Part shown: positions 1-12,636 of the stretch, piece by piece
Numbering within the stretch: position 1 is the first letter of the stretch
Layout: each line of letters begins with the position of its first letter
Assembly (NCBI GenBank): GCA_000349905.1
Contig: KB722739.1
Coordinates: 1,177,418 to 1,241,417, forward strand
DNA length: 64,000 bases
Source: Volvariella volvacea V23
Taxonomy: Eukaryota > Basidiomycota > Agaricomycetes > Agaricales > Pluteaceae
Direction: 5' to 3'
Position numbers and translations under genes: made by a program
Notes under the pieces: model-generated
Told to the model about the DNA's origin: nothing
The model's database searches: none
What the model saw: the letters and a program-made list of their open reading frames with translations, nothing else

Positions 1-3000
1 CTCGAGTTATACACGCACGATCGATATTGCATTTCATTCATCTAAGCCATGCGAGGTTCGAGTTCCAGATCACAACTCAACATCCTCACTATGCACCTCT
101 CACGAGCACATACCTCCCACACAGACCAACGTACACACACGCGCCTGCGTAAAATCTAGGACGTACTTTGCCTTACTTCCGTGACGTCGTCCGTGGCCGC
201 CTCCATCAAATAAAGACTTCTCCCTTTGTCCCAAGAACCACCGCACAGCCGGCCTCGTGCACGTGCACTGGCACTTTCACGGATTCGAACCGTCAAAACG
301 TATCGAGGCCATGGATCGATAATTGGATTGGCTGTAAGGTGTAAGTTGTATAGGCAATTAGCAGCACACACTCCCCGTCCGCGTGCGGCCGCTTTGGACC
401 CGCAAGGAAATTACAAGGCAACGTCCCGGAATGGTCGCGGTGCATACACCGTTCGTTCGTTCGTGGAATGGTACGATGGAGGCGGTGTAGATGAGTCTTT
501 GGAGTAATAGCAATGTGTGTGTGGATTCGAGTTCTCCCCGTAGGCATATTGCGTGTGCACGGATATGCCTATCATACTCGCCATGCGTCTTGGATGCACA
601 ACGCCGTTCATTCATTACCACAGAGTCCTTGAGCGAGAAAAAAAATCGCCTCACTTTGGGAATCATTTGAATGGGATGGCCGCCTTCTCTTGGGCCATCC
701 TGCACTAGGATGCTTTATCCGCGCATTGAATCCGGATTGGAGTGGGGGTTCGTGAGCTCCTTGGTTGATCTCACGACTCCACGATTTGGCGCCTCGCGAG
801 AAGGAAGATTGAGACAATAAGAGCACCCCTTGCATGCGGTGGTGAGCGCAATGGCTTGTCTGGAATCCAACTCGGGTGCTTACATGGGTCCCGAGCTTAT
901 CTTATCGGGACTTGGTTTATCCCTACAACTGGCAGTAGCCTGAGCTATTCCACACGACCGAGGGATACCACGATCACAGAACTCTGTAGAAGCTCCTAGG
1001 TGACTGTGGGTTCTATTTGCCACTGCCGCTGAAGGGTACCAGTGGTCAGTGCACAGTAGTAAGCACCGGGTCATCTCTATGCAGCCCACTGGCATTCCCT
1101 GCCTATCACCGCCCAAGTGCCTCAACTGTAACATTGGCACAACAGGCCATTGAGACTTCCTAGTACGGTCTCCTCACTGGCATCTCGGGGGCTCTTAGCA
1201 CCCTCCCACAGACGACGTTCTCACATCTATTAGCTCATGATCATCAAGGCTCACCTGCATTTGCATCGCGAACAGAGTTCGAGTTTCGGACGTGGGCTAA
1301 ACCAGACTGGGACATGTCAGAATTAAATCCCGCGCACTCGGCGGTTCTACTGCTCGCCTTACCCCCATCGGGGAGGGGGGCAGGGGCGCGCGTCCCTCGT
1401 CGTAGCCTCACGCTCGCAAGTTCACAGGCTCACGGGGTGTGGTCTCCCTCAGGCCTGCTCAATGCTCACGTCAAGGAGATTACAAGGTTCAGCCGATCAC
1501 GATTGACCGCAAGTCACCAACAACATATGCATACAGATACAGCTCCCGTCGACTCCGTTCCGAGCAACCTTTGCCACGAGCGCCACAACCCCCGAAAAGG
1601 GACTCGGACTGTCGTAGTACGTCCTCCGACCCCTTTGAGGTTCGGATATGTTCCACGGATGCGCGGTCCTACCTGCTCAGGCTGCTTACTGCCTGCGCCG
1701 TGTGCATTGCCACTGGAATGGTACCGCCATCGCGGTATCCTCGCCATGTCATGCTGAGTGTTTGGACGCAACTCGCCAGGGGTTGGTGTGAACGTGAGCA
1801 CGTCACGACGCTCTGGGCTCCTCCGAGCCACACCTGCAGGCGCATCAGTGACTCGAGCAAAAAAGATGAGCGAACAATGGCGCAGCGGCGTAAGCTCTGA
1901 AACGGCGAAGCTTATGCCAACCAACCACGTCGGCGAAAAGGGGTCGGGGGGCCTCCCTCAGGCTGGCGGAAAAAGCTCTAGTAGTATACGTAGATCTAGA
2001 GGTGGTAACGTACAGCTGACCTCTCCTGCAGGTGCCCTTTCAGGACTGTCTCCATTCTCGACTCTTGTCTCAATTTTTTCTTAGCATGGGAGAATATGCC
2101 AGTCAGGTTTATTTAAAGACAAGCTCCTCGCGATGGGTGGCCAACTAACTCTAAAGCGAGGCTGAAACGAGTAGCAACATGTCGGATTCGCAGGACGAGG
2201 GAGGACACCCCGAGAATGGCACTTTTTGGGCGTTTGCACGGATCATTTGGCGTGCTGACGATCAGCGCTGGACGTGTCTGGAATTATTTAGTGTGGTATG
2301 GTTGGGCTGTCAAACCCAAACCCTTGCAAGGCCAGTCACGCATCGCGACCAAGGCGGGTCCGACTTGCAGTTGATTGGTCGCAGTACCTGTCCTGTCCAG
2401 CTAGCAAGTGGAGCTGAAGCGGGTCGCTCGGCGCCAATTCTTTTTGCTCACCCCCTAGGCACATACAGTGCGTCTAACAGGCTCCTCCGAGCCTGCGTAT
2501 CGAGGGACTGGGAACGAAACTTTGCTTTGCCTACTGAATTGAATGAACGAATGAAGGAAGCCTGTGGACCTCCGAGTCGGTCGCGGCAGACACGACATCT
2601 TGATGATGCCACAAGCTGCACAGAGAGGGCAGCCTAACCTCCAGGGAGATAACTTGTGTCTGGTTTGAAATTCAATTTACATTTTGGGGTGCAATCATTA
2701 AAACAGGCACTTTGATAGTGCCGGTGAAGAACGAAGGTTTGGGTCCCCCGTATACATGCATATGCAGGCGAGTTCCTGGTGTCCCGCGCAAACTACAGGT
2801 GGTAGTCAAGGCTAGGGGGTGGCAAGAGCTCTCACGGACGCTGGCGCACCCGGATCCTGGGGGAATATGTGCAGCACCATCCACAAGATCGAGGAGGGGC
2901 CAATCAAACACGATCGGAGCACCTGCGTATGGACCCAGACAAGAGAGGCAGGCGAGGGAAACATGGGCAGGAAAGAAGGGGGAGGGGGAGGGGGAGGCAG

Positions 3001-3300
3001 AATGCAGGCCGGAAAGGGAAGGAGAATCCAAGGCAAATCCTGGGTCGGGTCAGGAGTGCCATATATGGCAGGTTGCAGGATGCCGGCCATCGCGCGCGAG
3101 ATCTCGGTCCGTTTTGGTCGCCAGAGGGCCGCGTCCTCAGCTGCACGCCGTCGCCGGTGCGCTGGGGGTGGAGACGGGACGCAGGGCGCGCTGGGTGGGG
3201 AGGAGGACGCGCAGAGGAGGGCAGCGGGCATTCTCAGATGGGATTGGGTTACATAATGGGATCTGGGATTGGCGGAAACAATAGTCAATAAATGAAATAA
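1..3300. other. Region without a recognisable gene
   Basis: Overlapping open frames here occur on both strands, show no family resemblance and lack coherent splice signals, so none is called. Two local features stand out: a pol III B-box-like 11-mer on the minus strand at 281-291, and a G-rich tract at 2978-2997. The last few hundred bases probably contain the promoter of the HMG-box gene. Confidence 0.6.
2978..2997 (+). repeat. (GGGGGA)3 G-rich tract, possible G-quadruplex
   Basis: Three runs of five G separated by single A are followed by GG. The tract lies about 700 bp upstream of the HMG-box start codon on the coding strand. Folding into a quadruplex is possible from the base pattern, but any regulatory role is inference. 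Confidence 0.5.
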
Positions 3301-3371
3301 GCGGAAAAATAAAAGTGGATCTGGATGGCGATGGGATCTGGTGGCTGGTCGCAGTCCTGGCTCTCGCAAGA

Positions 3372-3378
3372 TATATAA
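3372..3378 (+). promoter_or_regulatory. TATATAA, possible TATA box of the HMG-box gene
   Basis: The motif sits about 300 bp upstream of the chosen ATG. A pyrimidine-rich stretch around 3478-3500 lies between them, which would fit a CT-rich 5' leader. Confidence 0.35.
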
Positions 3379-3677
3379 CAGGACGGCTGTATTGTCTTTC
3401 ACTCCGTGGCCCCGTGCAATTGTCTCTTTACAGATCACGGTCTCATAAGAAACAGGTTGCACCCTCAACCCGTCATCTTATTCTTTCTTTCCTCCCTTCT
3501 TGTTTTGCATTTGCGCGGTGCTCTCTATACCTCATTATCCTCACGAACTTTACTCTGAACAAGACCGATTCCGAACAATCATGCCTGCTATACGCAACCG
3601 CGAGACTCAGTCCCTATGTCAGTATTGTCCCTTTTGTTCCCGCTCGCGCTCACCTTCCCATAGCACTCGATGTGACC

Positions 3678-5201
3678 ATGGACGCACAGCTACCCGCCCT
3701 CACAATAATCTCACCCACACCAAGAGCCTTCACCTTCCCCGCAACACACAATCTCGACGGCAGCCCCTCGCCCTCGCCCTCCAACTCGCCCTTTGAGCCC
3801 GAAGCATACCCCTTTGGCAGAATACGAACACCGCCCCCGCCCCTGGCCCGCCTGTCCCCCGAGTCGATCGCCATCGCCTCGCCCTCGTCCTCCTCGATAC
3901 ACAAGCGACGAAAGTCGTCGACCTCCTCCGTCTCTGTCCCATCCTCCCACGGCGATGTCGTTGAGCGACGCCCCAAGAAGGGTGACGAGGACTACATCAA
4001 GCGGCCCGAGAACGCCTTTATCCTCTTCCGCCGGAAATGCTGCGAGGACCGCCAGGCGGCCGCGCTCGTCCACGACGAGAGCTCCGATGTGCCGGCCAAG
4101 AAGCAGCGCCAGGCCGATCTCTCAAAAGCCATCAGCCAGCAGTGGAAGGGTCTCTCGGCCGAGGAGCGGCAGTACTGGGAGGAGCTGGCAAAGGAGAAGA
4201 AGAAGGAGCACGAGCAGATGTACCCGAACTACGTCTACCGCCCGCAGCGGGCAAAGGACAAGGATGGCAGATCGAAGAGCAGGAAGCCAGCCAAGACGGC
4301 AGTCAAGAAGGGCTCCATCAGCATCGCGGCCGAGGTGGACCAGGAGACGGACAGCGAGAGCATCAAGTTTGCGTTGCCCCTGAGGTACCCTCATCAGAGC
4401 AGTCGCTCGCACTCGGTGCCCACACCGCCGCCGCAACACTATCAGATGATTGGCGTCCCCAACGTCTTCACCTCCTGCCCCACCTCGCCGACGCTGCCAA
4501 CGGTCCCCGTGCGATCGGGATCCGAGAGCGCGTGGTCGACGTTTGACTACATGCCAGCGGCCTACGGCCAGACGGCGCCATTCGACGCAAGCCTCCAGGT
4601 AAGATCCGACTGTGCGTGCGCGTCTTGCATCGCCACTAACGTCATCGCATTGCAGTCGTCCGAGCCGCTGTACCATCTGCCCCAGCAGCCGTATCACCAG
4701 CAACACGATCTTGGCCGATTGACGATGCCGCACGAGTCCATCCTCCCTCAACACGTCATCTCCCCCATATCGTCCTCGGGCTCGTCCTCGCCCATCTCAA
4801 GCCCCTATACCCCCGCCACCCTCCTTACACAGTCCTTCCCACACCTGTCCACATCAACGACGCCCGCGTCGAGCGTGGTCTCGACCCCGCAGACGCAGGC
4901 CGAAATCGACCTCCAGATGGAGTTTGCCTCGTACAGCTGGGACAACAACTCGCTGTGGCCTTCTAATGGCACCGAGCTGCAGGGGAACGACTTTGACATC
5001 AACTCGATCCCTACGGCGCAGCTGGACATGGCCAAGTTCAACGCGGACGGATTCGACTCGCTGGGGGTAGATCTCGGGGCGGGCATGAACATGGGCGTTA
5101 ACGTGGCGGCGATGGAGTACGCAGGACACGCGGTGCACGCGCCGAACGTGGAGGGGCTGATGGCGTTTGACGACATGATGACCGGGCACGCGTTCCACTA
5201 G
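3678..5201 (+). CDS. HMG-box transcription factor
   Basis: Predicted nuclear DNA-binding regulator of 488 residues. The start was placed at 3678 because it is the first real ATG in the frame and has a strong ACCATGG context; the open frame continues upstream without an ATG. One intron is inferred at 4599-4655 (GTAAGA donor, CTAAC branch-like site, TGCAG acceptor). It is 57 nt and stop-free, so the unspliced frame also stays open. The HMG box spans about residues 106-190, opening with IKRPENAFILF and closing with YPNYVYRPQR, the ending typical of fungal MATA/Rox1-type boxes. An insertion with DESSDVPAKKQ lies inside the box. A basic KRRKSS patch precedes the box. The N-terminus is Ser/Pro-rich, and the C-terminal half is low-complexity Pro/Gln/Ser, as expected for a regulatory tail. 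The target genes cannot be inferred. Mating or stress regulators of this class are the closest known types. Confidence 0.9.
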   Translation: MDAQLPALTIISPTPRAFTFPATHNLDGSPSPSPSNSPFEPEAYPFGRIRTPPPPLARLSPESIAIASPSSSSIHKRRKSSTSSVSVPSSHGDVVERRPKKGDEDYIKRPENAFILFRRKCCEDRQAAALVHDESSDVPAKKQRQADLSKAISQQWKGLSAEERQYWEELAKEKKKEHEQMYPNYVYRPQRAKDKDGRSKSRKPAKTAVKKGSISIAAEVDQETDSESIKFALPLRYPHQSSRSHSVPTPPPQHYQMIGVPNVFTSCPTSPTLPTVPVRSGSESAWSTFDYMPAAYGQTAPFDASLQVRSDCACASCIATNVIALQSSEPLYHLPQQPYHQQHDLGRLTMPHESILPQHVISPISSSGSSSPISSPYTPATLLTQSFPHLSTSTTPASSVVSTPQTQAEIDLQMEFASYSWDNNSLWPSNGTELQGNDFDINSIPTAQLDMAKFNADGFDSLGVDLGAGMNMGVNVAAMEYAGHAVHAPNVEGLMAFDDMMTGHAFH

Positions 5202-8200
5202 ACGACGACTCGCCGGACTCGGACGCACACCCGCCGTGCGTGGAAAAAAAGGGAAAACGTCATGAACTCTCACGTTGCGCGCTGCTTCTCTTCTTTTTTC
5301 TTTCTTTTGTCTTTTTTATCTGCTTTCCCACATCTACCCGCTGTTTTTGTTTCCCCCCTTTTTTGTTGATGGTTGATGTTGAGCATCTTGTCGTCGCGCC
5401 CGGGCCTGCCGTAACCCGCGGCTCCACGTTCGACGACGACGGAGATGTCAGCCAGCGTCGAAGGCATCGAGACCTTTGGGCTGGACGCTTTTTTCACGCT
5501 TGCATCGTCTTGTTCACGCTCTCGCATCGACTTTTGCTGTGTCTTGTTCTCCATCCCCCGCCCTTTTCTCTTCTCCTGTACGGATATGTGTATCATGTAT
5601 TTGTTGTTTCTGCTCATCGTTGCCCCCTACCCTACACCTCTCTGTCTGTCCTCCGTCATCGCCCATCATTCATACCACGCACACCTCCCCCTACAAGCAA
5701 TCATCCCACAACATCATCCATCTCATGCATATGGTCTCTTTTCTTTTTTATATGACGTTCAGCTCGAAGCGTTTTGCGTCGATCTCAACTAAACCTGCTC
5801 CCCGCTCGTATGCCCCTATGTATATTTTAATTCCCCACATACCCCTTTTCTCGTTTTTCTTTTGCTTGCTTTTTCTCTTTACTCTTGAATACCCGGGGAT
5901 TTCTTTCTTTTTTAAAGGGAGCAGGGGTTCACTCAGACTCACGATCGATTCCATCTCGTCTCCCCACATCCCCACGATTTGCAGTGTCTTCGGATTCGGC
6001 GTCCACATGTCATGTCAGCAGAAGCATGAATATGAATCGAAAACTTGCATTTTACAACTCCTTTTTTGTGGGATGAGATGAGATGAGATGATTTGAGTCT
6101 GAGCTGAGCTGAACGTCCAAGAGCATATGAGTCGGTGTTGTTGAGGTGGTGGGGAGGTGGAGAGATGACGAGGACGAGATGAGACGCGAAAGAGAGGTTT
6201 TTTGTGGGCGCGCTGGGATCTGGAACGCCTTTCCGCGCAGGGAGAAATCGACATGTGGAGAATCAACGCACCGCTAGAGTCCCACAAGTCCATGCTCGCT
6301 TTGGATCGACAGCGACGACGGCGAACGGTAGGGCATCTCCTGTTGTGAAATCGTCTCTTCATCTCCTGTCTGTCCTTTTTCTGTTACCTTGGCTTGGCTC
6401 CCTTTTACACCTTGCTTTCACGGACTATGCCTGCCAAGTTGTGTTTGCTACCCCTTTGGCTCTGTTCATTCGTCGTGTGCTGGTGAGATTGTTGTTCTCT
6501 TCTTGTCATACCATACCCTCTCCCCCTGTTCTGTCCTTGTTCATAGCGCTTACCATACCCCCACGGATTTTTGTTGTCCATCTGTTCTGCCACCACTCAT
6601 TCCTCTTACGATCGTGTCATTCATTGGACCATTGTACTTTCACGCCCGCTCTTTCACGACCCCATCGTACATATCTTGCTCATATATTATTTTATTACCG
6701 ATTCGGGAGTCCCCTGGCGTGGACTCTTTCTATTTCTCCCCCTCCTCGTCCTCTTGCTCCGTTTCCTCCCTCTCCTGTCTCCTTTTCCTCGTTACCTATC
6801 TCTCCCGTTCGCTCGGCCGTCGTCGCACGTCCGCCTACTACCAATGATTGGGATGCAGGCTCCCCCCGATCCTTCCTTTGCGCCTTTCAAGTTGTAACGA
6901 CAATTCACGACCTTGGCCGGCCCACGACTTTTTCTGACGATGATGCACGGGCTTCATCATCGCGGTGTTCCACTTGGATTTTTTGGGTTGCTTCTCGACG
7001 ACCTTGTCCCGCTCGCGTTACCCCTGATATTCCCCTCAAATTCAAATCAAACTCGTACTCGAACGCATACCCATGGCCGCTTGGAATACTGGTCTCTCTT
7101 CACGATCTGGCTGTGCCGTCGTCGGTTGGTCTTCACCATTACCAGCCTCTTTCTTGGGGTTTTTTTTTTGGCTTTGTTCTCTCGTTTTCCGTTTCACGCC
7201 TCGTCACGATATCGATATCACATTACCACCACCATCAAACACCGGTTTAGCTGTGTTGTGCCATGGTCATACCCCTCACCCACCCAAGTCACTCTCGCAC
7301 TCGCGTATCTCTTTTGTTCAACGTGTAAAGAACGGATTTTGACGAACTCGGCATATCAAACTCGCACCACTACCACCACCGCCGCACGCACCTGCCCGCC
7401 CGCGCATATTGCCTTGCCACAAGCCTTTTTTCTTTTTGCTTTTTAGTTTCGCATTGACACACTTGTGTTCAACGTTCTTTTTCACGTTCTTGACGACTTA
7501 CTCTTTAACCTTCTTTCACCCCCCTCCCTCTCCTTCCGCCCACAAATCCCCCGTCTCCTCAATCCGCGTATACCCATTCCCCCTCTCCCCTCCACACCCG
7601 CATCCACACCTTCCACCTGCCTATATTGATATTTTGAAAACCTTTTTTTTGACATTCCGCTCTCCCCTCGCCACCCACCACGTCCCATGAATCCGCACCT
7701 TCCCCAATGCATTCCTCACCCGCCCAGCCAACCGCATTGCATCTGTTCGACACATACGGCATTGAGCTGCATTTGTACTCTTCCAAAGCAACCCTTTTTT
7801 CTTCGTTCTTTGCCTTTACCTAATCCCTCCTCAGTCAGTTACACTCGATCATTCGCTCTCGTTCGTATTGTCCGTTTGTTTACCTACGTATGAGAGCGTG
7901 TGTAGTATTTCTGGGGAAATGGCAGGAATAAAGAGAATGTGTGGCTTTACAACACGTGTTGCTGCGAGATGCGCGGTACCTGTGAGCAGTTGAAGATGAG
8001 GGGAACGGCAAGGTAATGTATTCCGCGTGAGTCATCTCAAAGTTCGAGTGAGCGAGTGAGCGTCCATCCGGATTAGTTGATTTTTTTCGCCCGAGGGGAT
8101 TCCGCTGTCCGCGACACCCATTCCATTTGCTTCCTGATCGCAACCCTCAATTCACCGATAGCAATGGCCAGCCCAGCGCTGGAACGCGTAGCCCGAACCC

Positions 8201-11040
8201 GATGCGGATAATTACAACTTGGTATGGTGGCGAGATGACGCCAGGACCGCAACAGAGCACATGTAGCATTTTCGCAAACTCGATACATTTGGCCACTTAC
8301 GCTTGCATCCATTTGGATGCTTCTTCTCTACACGCTGCATACACGCGCCCTCCTCTTCCCCCCTTCCTTCCGTTCCCCTTTTCGAGTACGTTTTGACCCG
8401 AAGCTCCAGCCAGCCCTTTGAGAAATCAAAAAAAGAAGTAAACACCCAGGACTCGCGCACCAGGATTGCGATTACGATTACGGTTATAGTTTTTGCACCC
8501 CGCACGAGGTCCCTCCCCGGCGGTACGGATTTGTCATCCCTGAGCCCAGATACGACGCAGAAACAGGACGGGTTTCTGTGCACATCAGAAGCGTTTTGGA
8601 GAGATTGCGCGCCTAAATGGGTTTATTTGCTTTGCTGAGAGGGTATATTCGGCAGGTTTAACCCGGCTGCAAGTCTATCAGCCTGCCTAATTAAGCAGGT
8701 CGGGATTTGTGGATCCCTCATGGGCTTTTTTCAGCCACCACCAACCGTTTGATGTTCCTGATCAAGGCTGAGGGGCGGCAGCTCCATGATCACCAAGCAA
8801 GTTGACACCTAATCATCGACTCATCAGTCAACTTCTGTGCCCGGAGACGGGTGCCAATTGGCAACTTTTTGAACTCGAGAGGGTCATATCACAACTTAGC
8901 AACCCCCCCCCCTCTCCACCCACCGTACGGTTGGACGCATCAAAGAGTCTTTCCTGCCACGAGCCCCAAACCTTGTTTAGACAAAAAGGACAAAGTCGAA
9001 GTTTTCCTTTCGAGAATCTGAAAACCTTGTTCAGGCAATCTGATAACGTTACGCGGGTCAGGTCGACTTTGAGGCCCTGCAAGCCGTCCCAAGCCCAGAG
9101 CTTCCACGGGGTTTCTTCACACGGGAGAACAATAAGAGAGAAGATGGGAATCGCTGTTTTCGTTCATGGCGCACCCAAGATGGTAGAATGCTCCGCTTCC
9201 TCCGATGGTACCCACCCCTTATCGGCAAAGTCACTTGCGGAGAAATTCGTGAAAAAAAAAGGGAGTCAAAATATGCCGTTGGGACTTGGGATGGAGTTTG
9301 ATGGCGAGGCTAAAGGATAGCGTACCGCTGTCGAGACGTGAGCGGATGTGCGATCCAATTCGAGATGGTGAGCCATCGTCGTGGCTGAGCTCCGTCTTCT
9401 CGTGACTTGTGCTGGTGGGGGTGATTGCTTCAAATCAGTAACGTTAACGTACGTAGATAAGGAGAAATTCGTTCAAAATGCGCATCCTGCGGCGTGTAAT
9501 GTTACACGTGCCCATAGGGTCAACCGTGGTCACGCTGAATTCTTTGTTCAAACTCATGGCTTCGACGTGCAAGGCCATTTGTCAAGAGCTTGTCAGACGA
9601 GGTCCCGTCATAAATGATGTTGATTGAGGAGGGCAAAGTGTTGCTAAACGATTAGTCAATTCTCGATTGGAATGTAAGCCTCACCTGACCCCCCCAGGGC
9701 CTGTTTTCTCGTCAATGTTCAACCAGGACATCACATTTGTCCGCAACATCCGTTTTGCTGGGCATTTGTGGGGTTTTGATGGGTCATGGAGGGAAGACGT
9801 GAAATTGAAATCCTGCGATTTCTCACGTCGAGGCGGATGAGCAGGAAGTGCGGTGCAAAAAGAAAGATGGTTTCTATCAAGCTTCGTGTGGACCCCGTGT
9901 TGTCAGCAGTCGAGTTTTTTGTTCTACGCGGGAGGGTTTCAGGCGTACCTGAGGCCCAAGTGATGAGGACGAGCCAACGCCGGAACAAAAAGCGAAGAGA
10001 CATATGCAAAAATCCATCAGTGGATTTCTGAGACGACTCGAGATGTAAATGGCAGGACGAAGAAAGTTGCATCTTAAGGGTTGAGCCGCCAAATGGGCAT
10101 TGTAGCCGGGAAAGCAGCCGGTGCATCCACCCTGGCGTTGTGTAATGGAGCTGGAGAAAAGCCAGCGCGGCGACGACCAATCACCTCGGCCATGAAACCG
10201 TAATGTATCATTCGAAGTAGGAGATATATGCAAGCTAGTCGAGTTCGAGGCGCAATTCTGTTCGCCAGGAAGATTCTGGGAGGGCGAGCTTAGTGGAGGG
10301 AGGTGTAAGTGATACGATTAGGCGCTACTTCCTTTATTTATACTAGCTGGAGGCTACCATGCGGCAGACGCAGGCTTTCGAGGGCGTTCGAAGTCGGAGA
10401 TACGAGGGAGTACCTTTGGAGGTTCAGGTACAGCTAGCGGTAATGAGTACCCAAGTCTCGGATGAAACCTAGGTCGGCATATATGTGCACCCAATCGTAT
10501 CCAGGAATCCTAATGTCCATGTAAATCGGGGTTAGCGGAGGATTGAGCTGGAACTGGCTCAATTTCGTATCTGGATCGGTTCCTCACCACCTATCTTAAA
10601 GAGAGGGCTGTGCTTTTGTGAGCACAAAGTTCATGTAGGATCCCGCCGGAAGATGAAGAAGGTTGGTGGGTTGCTCCAAACGATCCAGCGGTTTACATTA
10701 ACACCAAAGTAGTAATAGAGCAGTGTCACAATAACCTAACAGGCGGACGAAACAGTTTTCAGACACGCAGGGAAGGCCGGTTACTAAAGTTCACCTTATT
10801 TTGAGTTTTCCTCCACCTACGAAGGCGCTACATCCTTCGTCTTGGAAACACCCGAATCCTTGAAGACTGAGGTCGCGATGGTGTAGACATCCACAACAAT
10901 ACAGCACAGTAGTTGCTTTCCCTTGTATCTCCACGCACTACATGCCTCTCTGCCAAAAACAATACCGAGAGAAGGTGCAACGTCGTTAGATGGATTGGAG
11001 GGAAGAGCGCGTTGCCAGCGACGACCCGCACTAAGCACAA
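5202..11040. other. Long intergenic region, partly pyrimidine-rich
   Basis: No protein family is recognised in any frame over about 5.8 kb. From about 5280 the plus strand becomes T/C-rich, most strongly at 6350-7870, giving long spurious frames full of Leu, Ser, Phe and Pro. A short GATGA/GAGAT tandem occurs near 6073-6092. The first few hundred bases are probably the 3' UTR of the HMG-box gene. The remainder could hold a non-coding transcript or a decayed gene, but the sequence does not prove either. Confidence 0.5.
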
Positions 11041-11100
11041 TAAAAACCACGTGACTAATATATTGGATGTGACACTGCTCATGTGACTGTGACTTCTGAC

Positions 11101-12636
11101 ATGTCCATCGACTTGAGGCTCGACAGAATCAGGGCGGTTGCCTCTGCTCTTCCTCGGTATACGCGACCAACGGTGCATGTCGCGGGGACGAATGGCAAAG
11201 GAAGCGTTACCGCCATCGTAGCGTCCGTTCTGCTGCAATCCAATTTCTCTGTCGGTCGCTTTAATAGTCCCCATCTGGTCTCTATCTACGATTCGATTCT
11301 GCTCAATGATCAGCCCATCTCACCAGAGCTTTACACCTCGATTCAGAGCAAAATCGAAGAGTGCAGTGGGAGGCTGCCCGTCAAGCTCAGCAACTTTGAG
11401 CTCCTCACACTCATAGCTCTGCAAGCTTTCGAAGAGGTCAAGGTAGATTTGGTCGTGCTGGAAGTAGGAATGGGAGGGAGGTTGGACGCGACGAACATCA
11501 TTCCAGATGAAGTAGTCCTTGTCTCAGCGCTCACAGCCGTCGATCTCGACCACCAAGCATTCTTGGGTAATACTGTTGAAGCCATCGCAACAGAAAAGGC
11601 GGCCATCGCAAGGGCGGGTAGGCCGTTCGTCTTGGGTCCCCAGACTCACACGGAGGTGTCAGGCCTCGTTCGCAGAGTGGTATCAGAGAGCGATTCAATT
11701 TTCATTCCTGCTATTCGCGTCAATAGTAGGGAGTGGGAGCCCGAAACTGATGGGCCTGCGTCGCATTCTATCTCTCTCGATCCGAGCAACTTCAGTCATC
11801 CAGCACCTCAGCTGATTGAAGCTCAATTACCGTGTTTCGACCAGCCACTTAAGGCCCTCTTCCCCCTTTACGGGGATCATCAGCTCGACAACCTCTCCAC
11901 TGCGTTAACTGCGATATCGTCCCTTATCTCACATCAATCTCCTACTGCTGGTGCAGTGGACCTTGCAAAATCAATTACTGTCGATAGCATCCGTAGGGGC
12001 GTTCAGGCAGTCAAGTGGGCTGGTAGACTATCCTTCCACCACATCACTGCGCCTCGATCGAATGATCCTCTTATTGTCCTAGCGGATGGAGCTCATAATC
12101 CAGCCTCTTCGGCCACACTTGGCGCATATATCACCCACATACTGTCGTTATTACCCCCTACTCACAATGCCAGCACCGGAGATGCCCGGGTCTCTGGAAC
12201 ATCCCCGCCCAGCACCGTCTCAAAAGTCTCGCTAACTTACCTACTCGCACTATCCCATTCCCCGCCAAAGACACCACTTTCGACACTATTCCCTCTCTTA
12301 TCTCCTCCATCCGGTTTTGATATAGATTTGGGGGTTGCGGCCTTGCGTTTCTCGCCACCGGAAGGCATGCCATGGATTAGACACGTTCCTCCTTCAGATA
12401 TAGCCGAAATAGCCCGGAGTTTGATACCTGACACCCAACGTGTAGAGGTCAAGGTATTCGCAGCGGATCCAACAGATCCGAATAATCCCAATGGCCCTAC
12501 GGAAGAGTTGGTGCAGGCCTTGGAGTGGGCGGCTTCGCGGAATAGGAAGAATCAGGGTGCACAAAGTCTGGTGGTTTTGGCGGGGAGTTTATATCTCCTC
12601 GCCGATTTCTATCGATTGCTTGGAGAAGGGGGATAG
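11101..12636 (+). CDS. FOL3: Dihydrofolate synthase (Mur ligase family)
   Basis: ATP-dependent enzyme that joins glutamate to dihydropteroate to form dihydrofolate, in folate biosynthesis. It is a single-exon gene of 511 residues. ATG 11101 is the first ATG in frame, and the protein then opens MSIDLRLDRI, matching the short N-terminus known for yeast Fol3. Visible motifs are the P-loop HVAGTNGKGS (residues 26-35), FNSPHL (54-59), the Mur-ligase segment EVGMGGRLDATN and the C-terminal-domain signature ADGAHNPASS. The central region around 12150-12240 carries a Ser/Thr-rich insertion. A CACGTGAC motif lies about 50 bp upstream of the ATG and could be a bHLH (Cbf1-type) site. Folylpolyglutamate synthase (FPGS/MET7) is the alternative family; the N-terminus and length favour the FOL3 type. 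Confidence 0.92.
   Translation: MSIDLRLDRIRAVASALPRYTRPTVHVAGTNGKGSVTAIVASVLLQSNFSVGRFNSPHLVSIYDSILLNDQPISPELYTSIQSKIEECSGRLPVKLSNFELLTLIALQAFEEVKVDLVVLEVGMGGRLDATNIIPDEVVLVSALTAVDLDHQAFLGNTVEAIATEKAAIARAGRPFVLGPQTHTEVSGLVRRVVSESDSIFIPAIRVNSREWEPETDGPASHSISLDPSNFSHPAPQLIEAQLPCFDQPLKALFPLYGDHQLDNLSTALTAISSLISHQSPTAGAVDLAKSITVDSIRRGVQAVKWAGRLSFHHITAPRSNDPLIVLADGAHNPASSATLGAYITHILSLLPPTHNASTGDARVSGTSPPSTVSKVSLTYLLALSHSPPKTPLSTLFPLLSPPSGFDIDLGVAALRFSPPEGMPWIRHVPPSDIAEIARSLIPDTQRVEVKVFAADPTDPNNPNGPTEELVQALEWAASRNRKNQGAQSLVVLAGSLYLLADFYRLLGEGG

Noticed and set aside
241..330. Complete tRNA gene around the B-box-like motif
   Set aside because: The T-stem has a mismatch, and no complementary 5' acceptor strand was found upstream, even allowing for an intron.
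2179..2637. 152-codon plus-strand open frame in the first 3 kb
   Set aside because: No family resemblance, no promoter or splice context, and overlapping frames of similar size nearby.
6204..7250. 348-codon plus-strand open frame
   Set aside because: The product follows the T/C-rich composition (Leu, Ser, Phe, Pro), shows no domain, and overlaps equally long frames in other phases.
8802..9320. 172-codon plus-strand open frame
   Set aside because: Composition and context look non-coding, with no recognisable motif. A short internal repeat (AACCTTGTTxAG) is too small to interpret.
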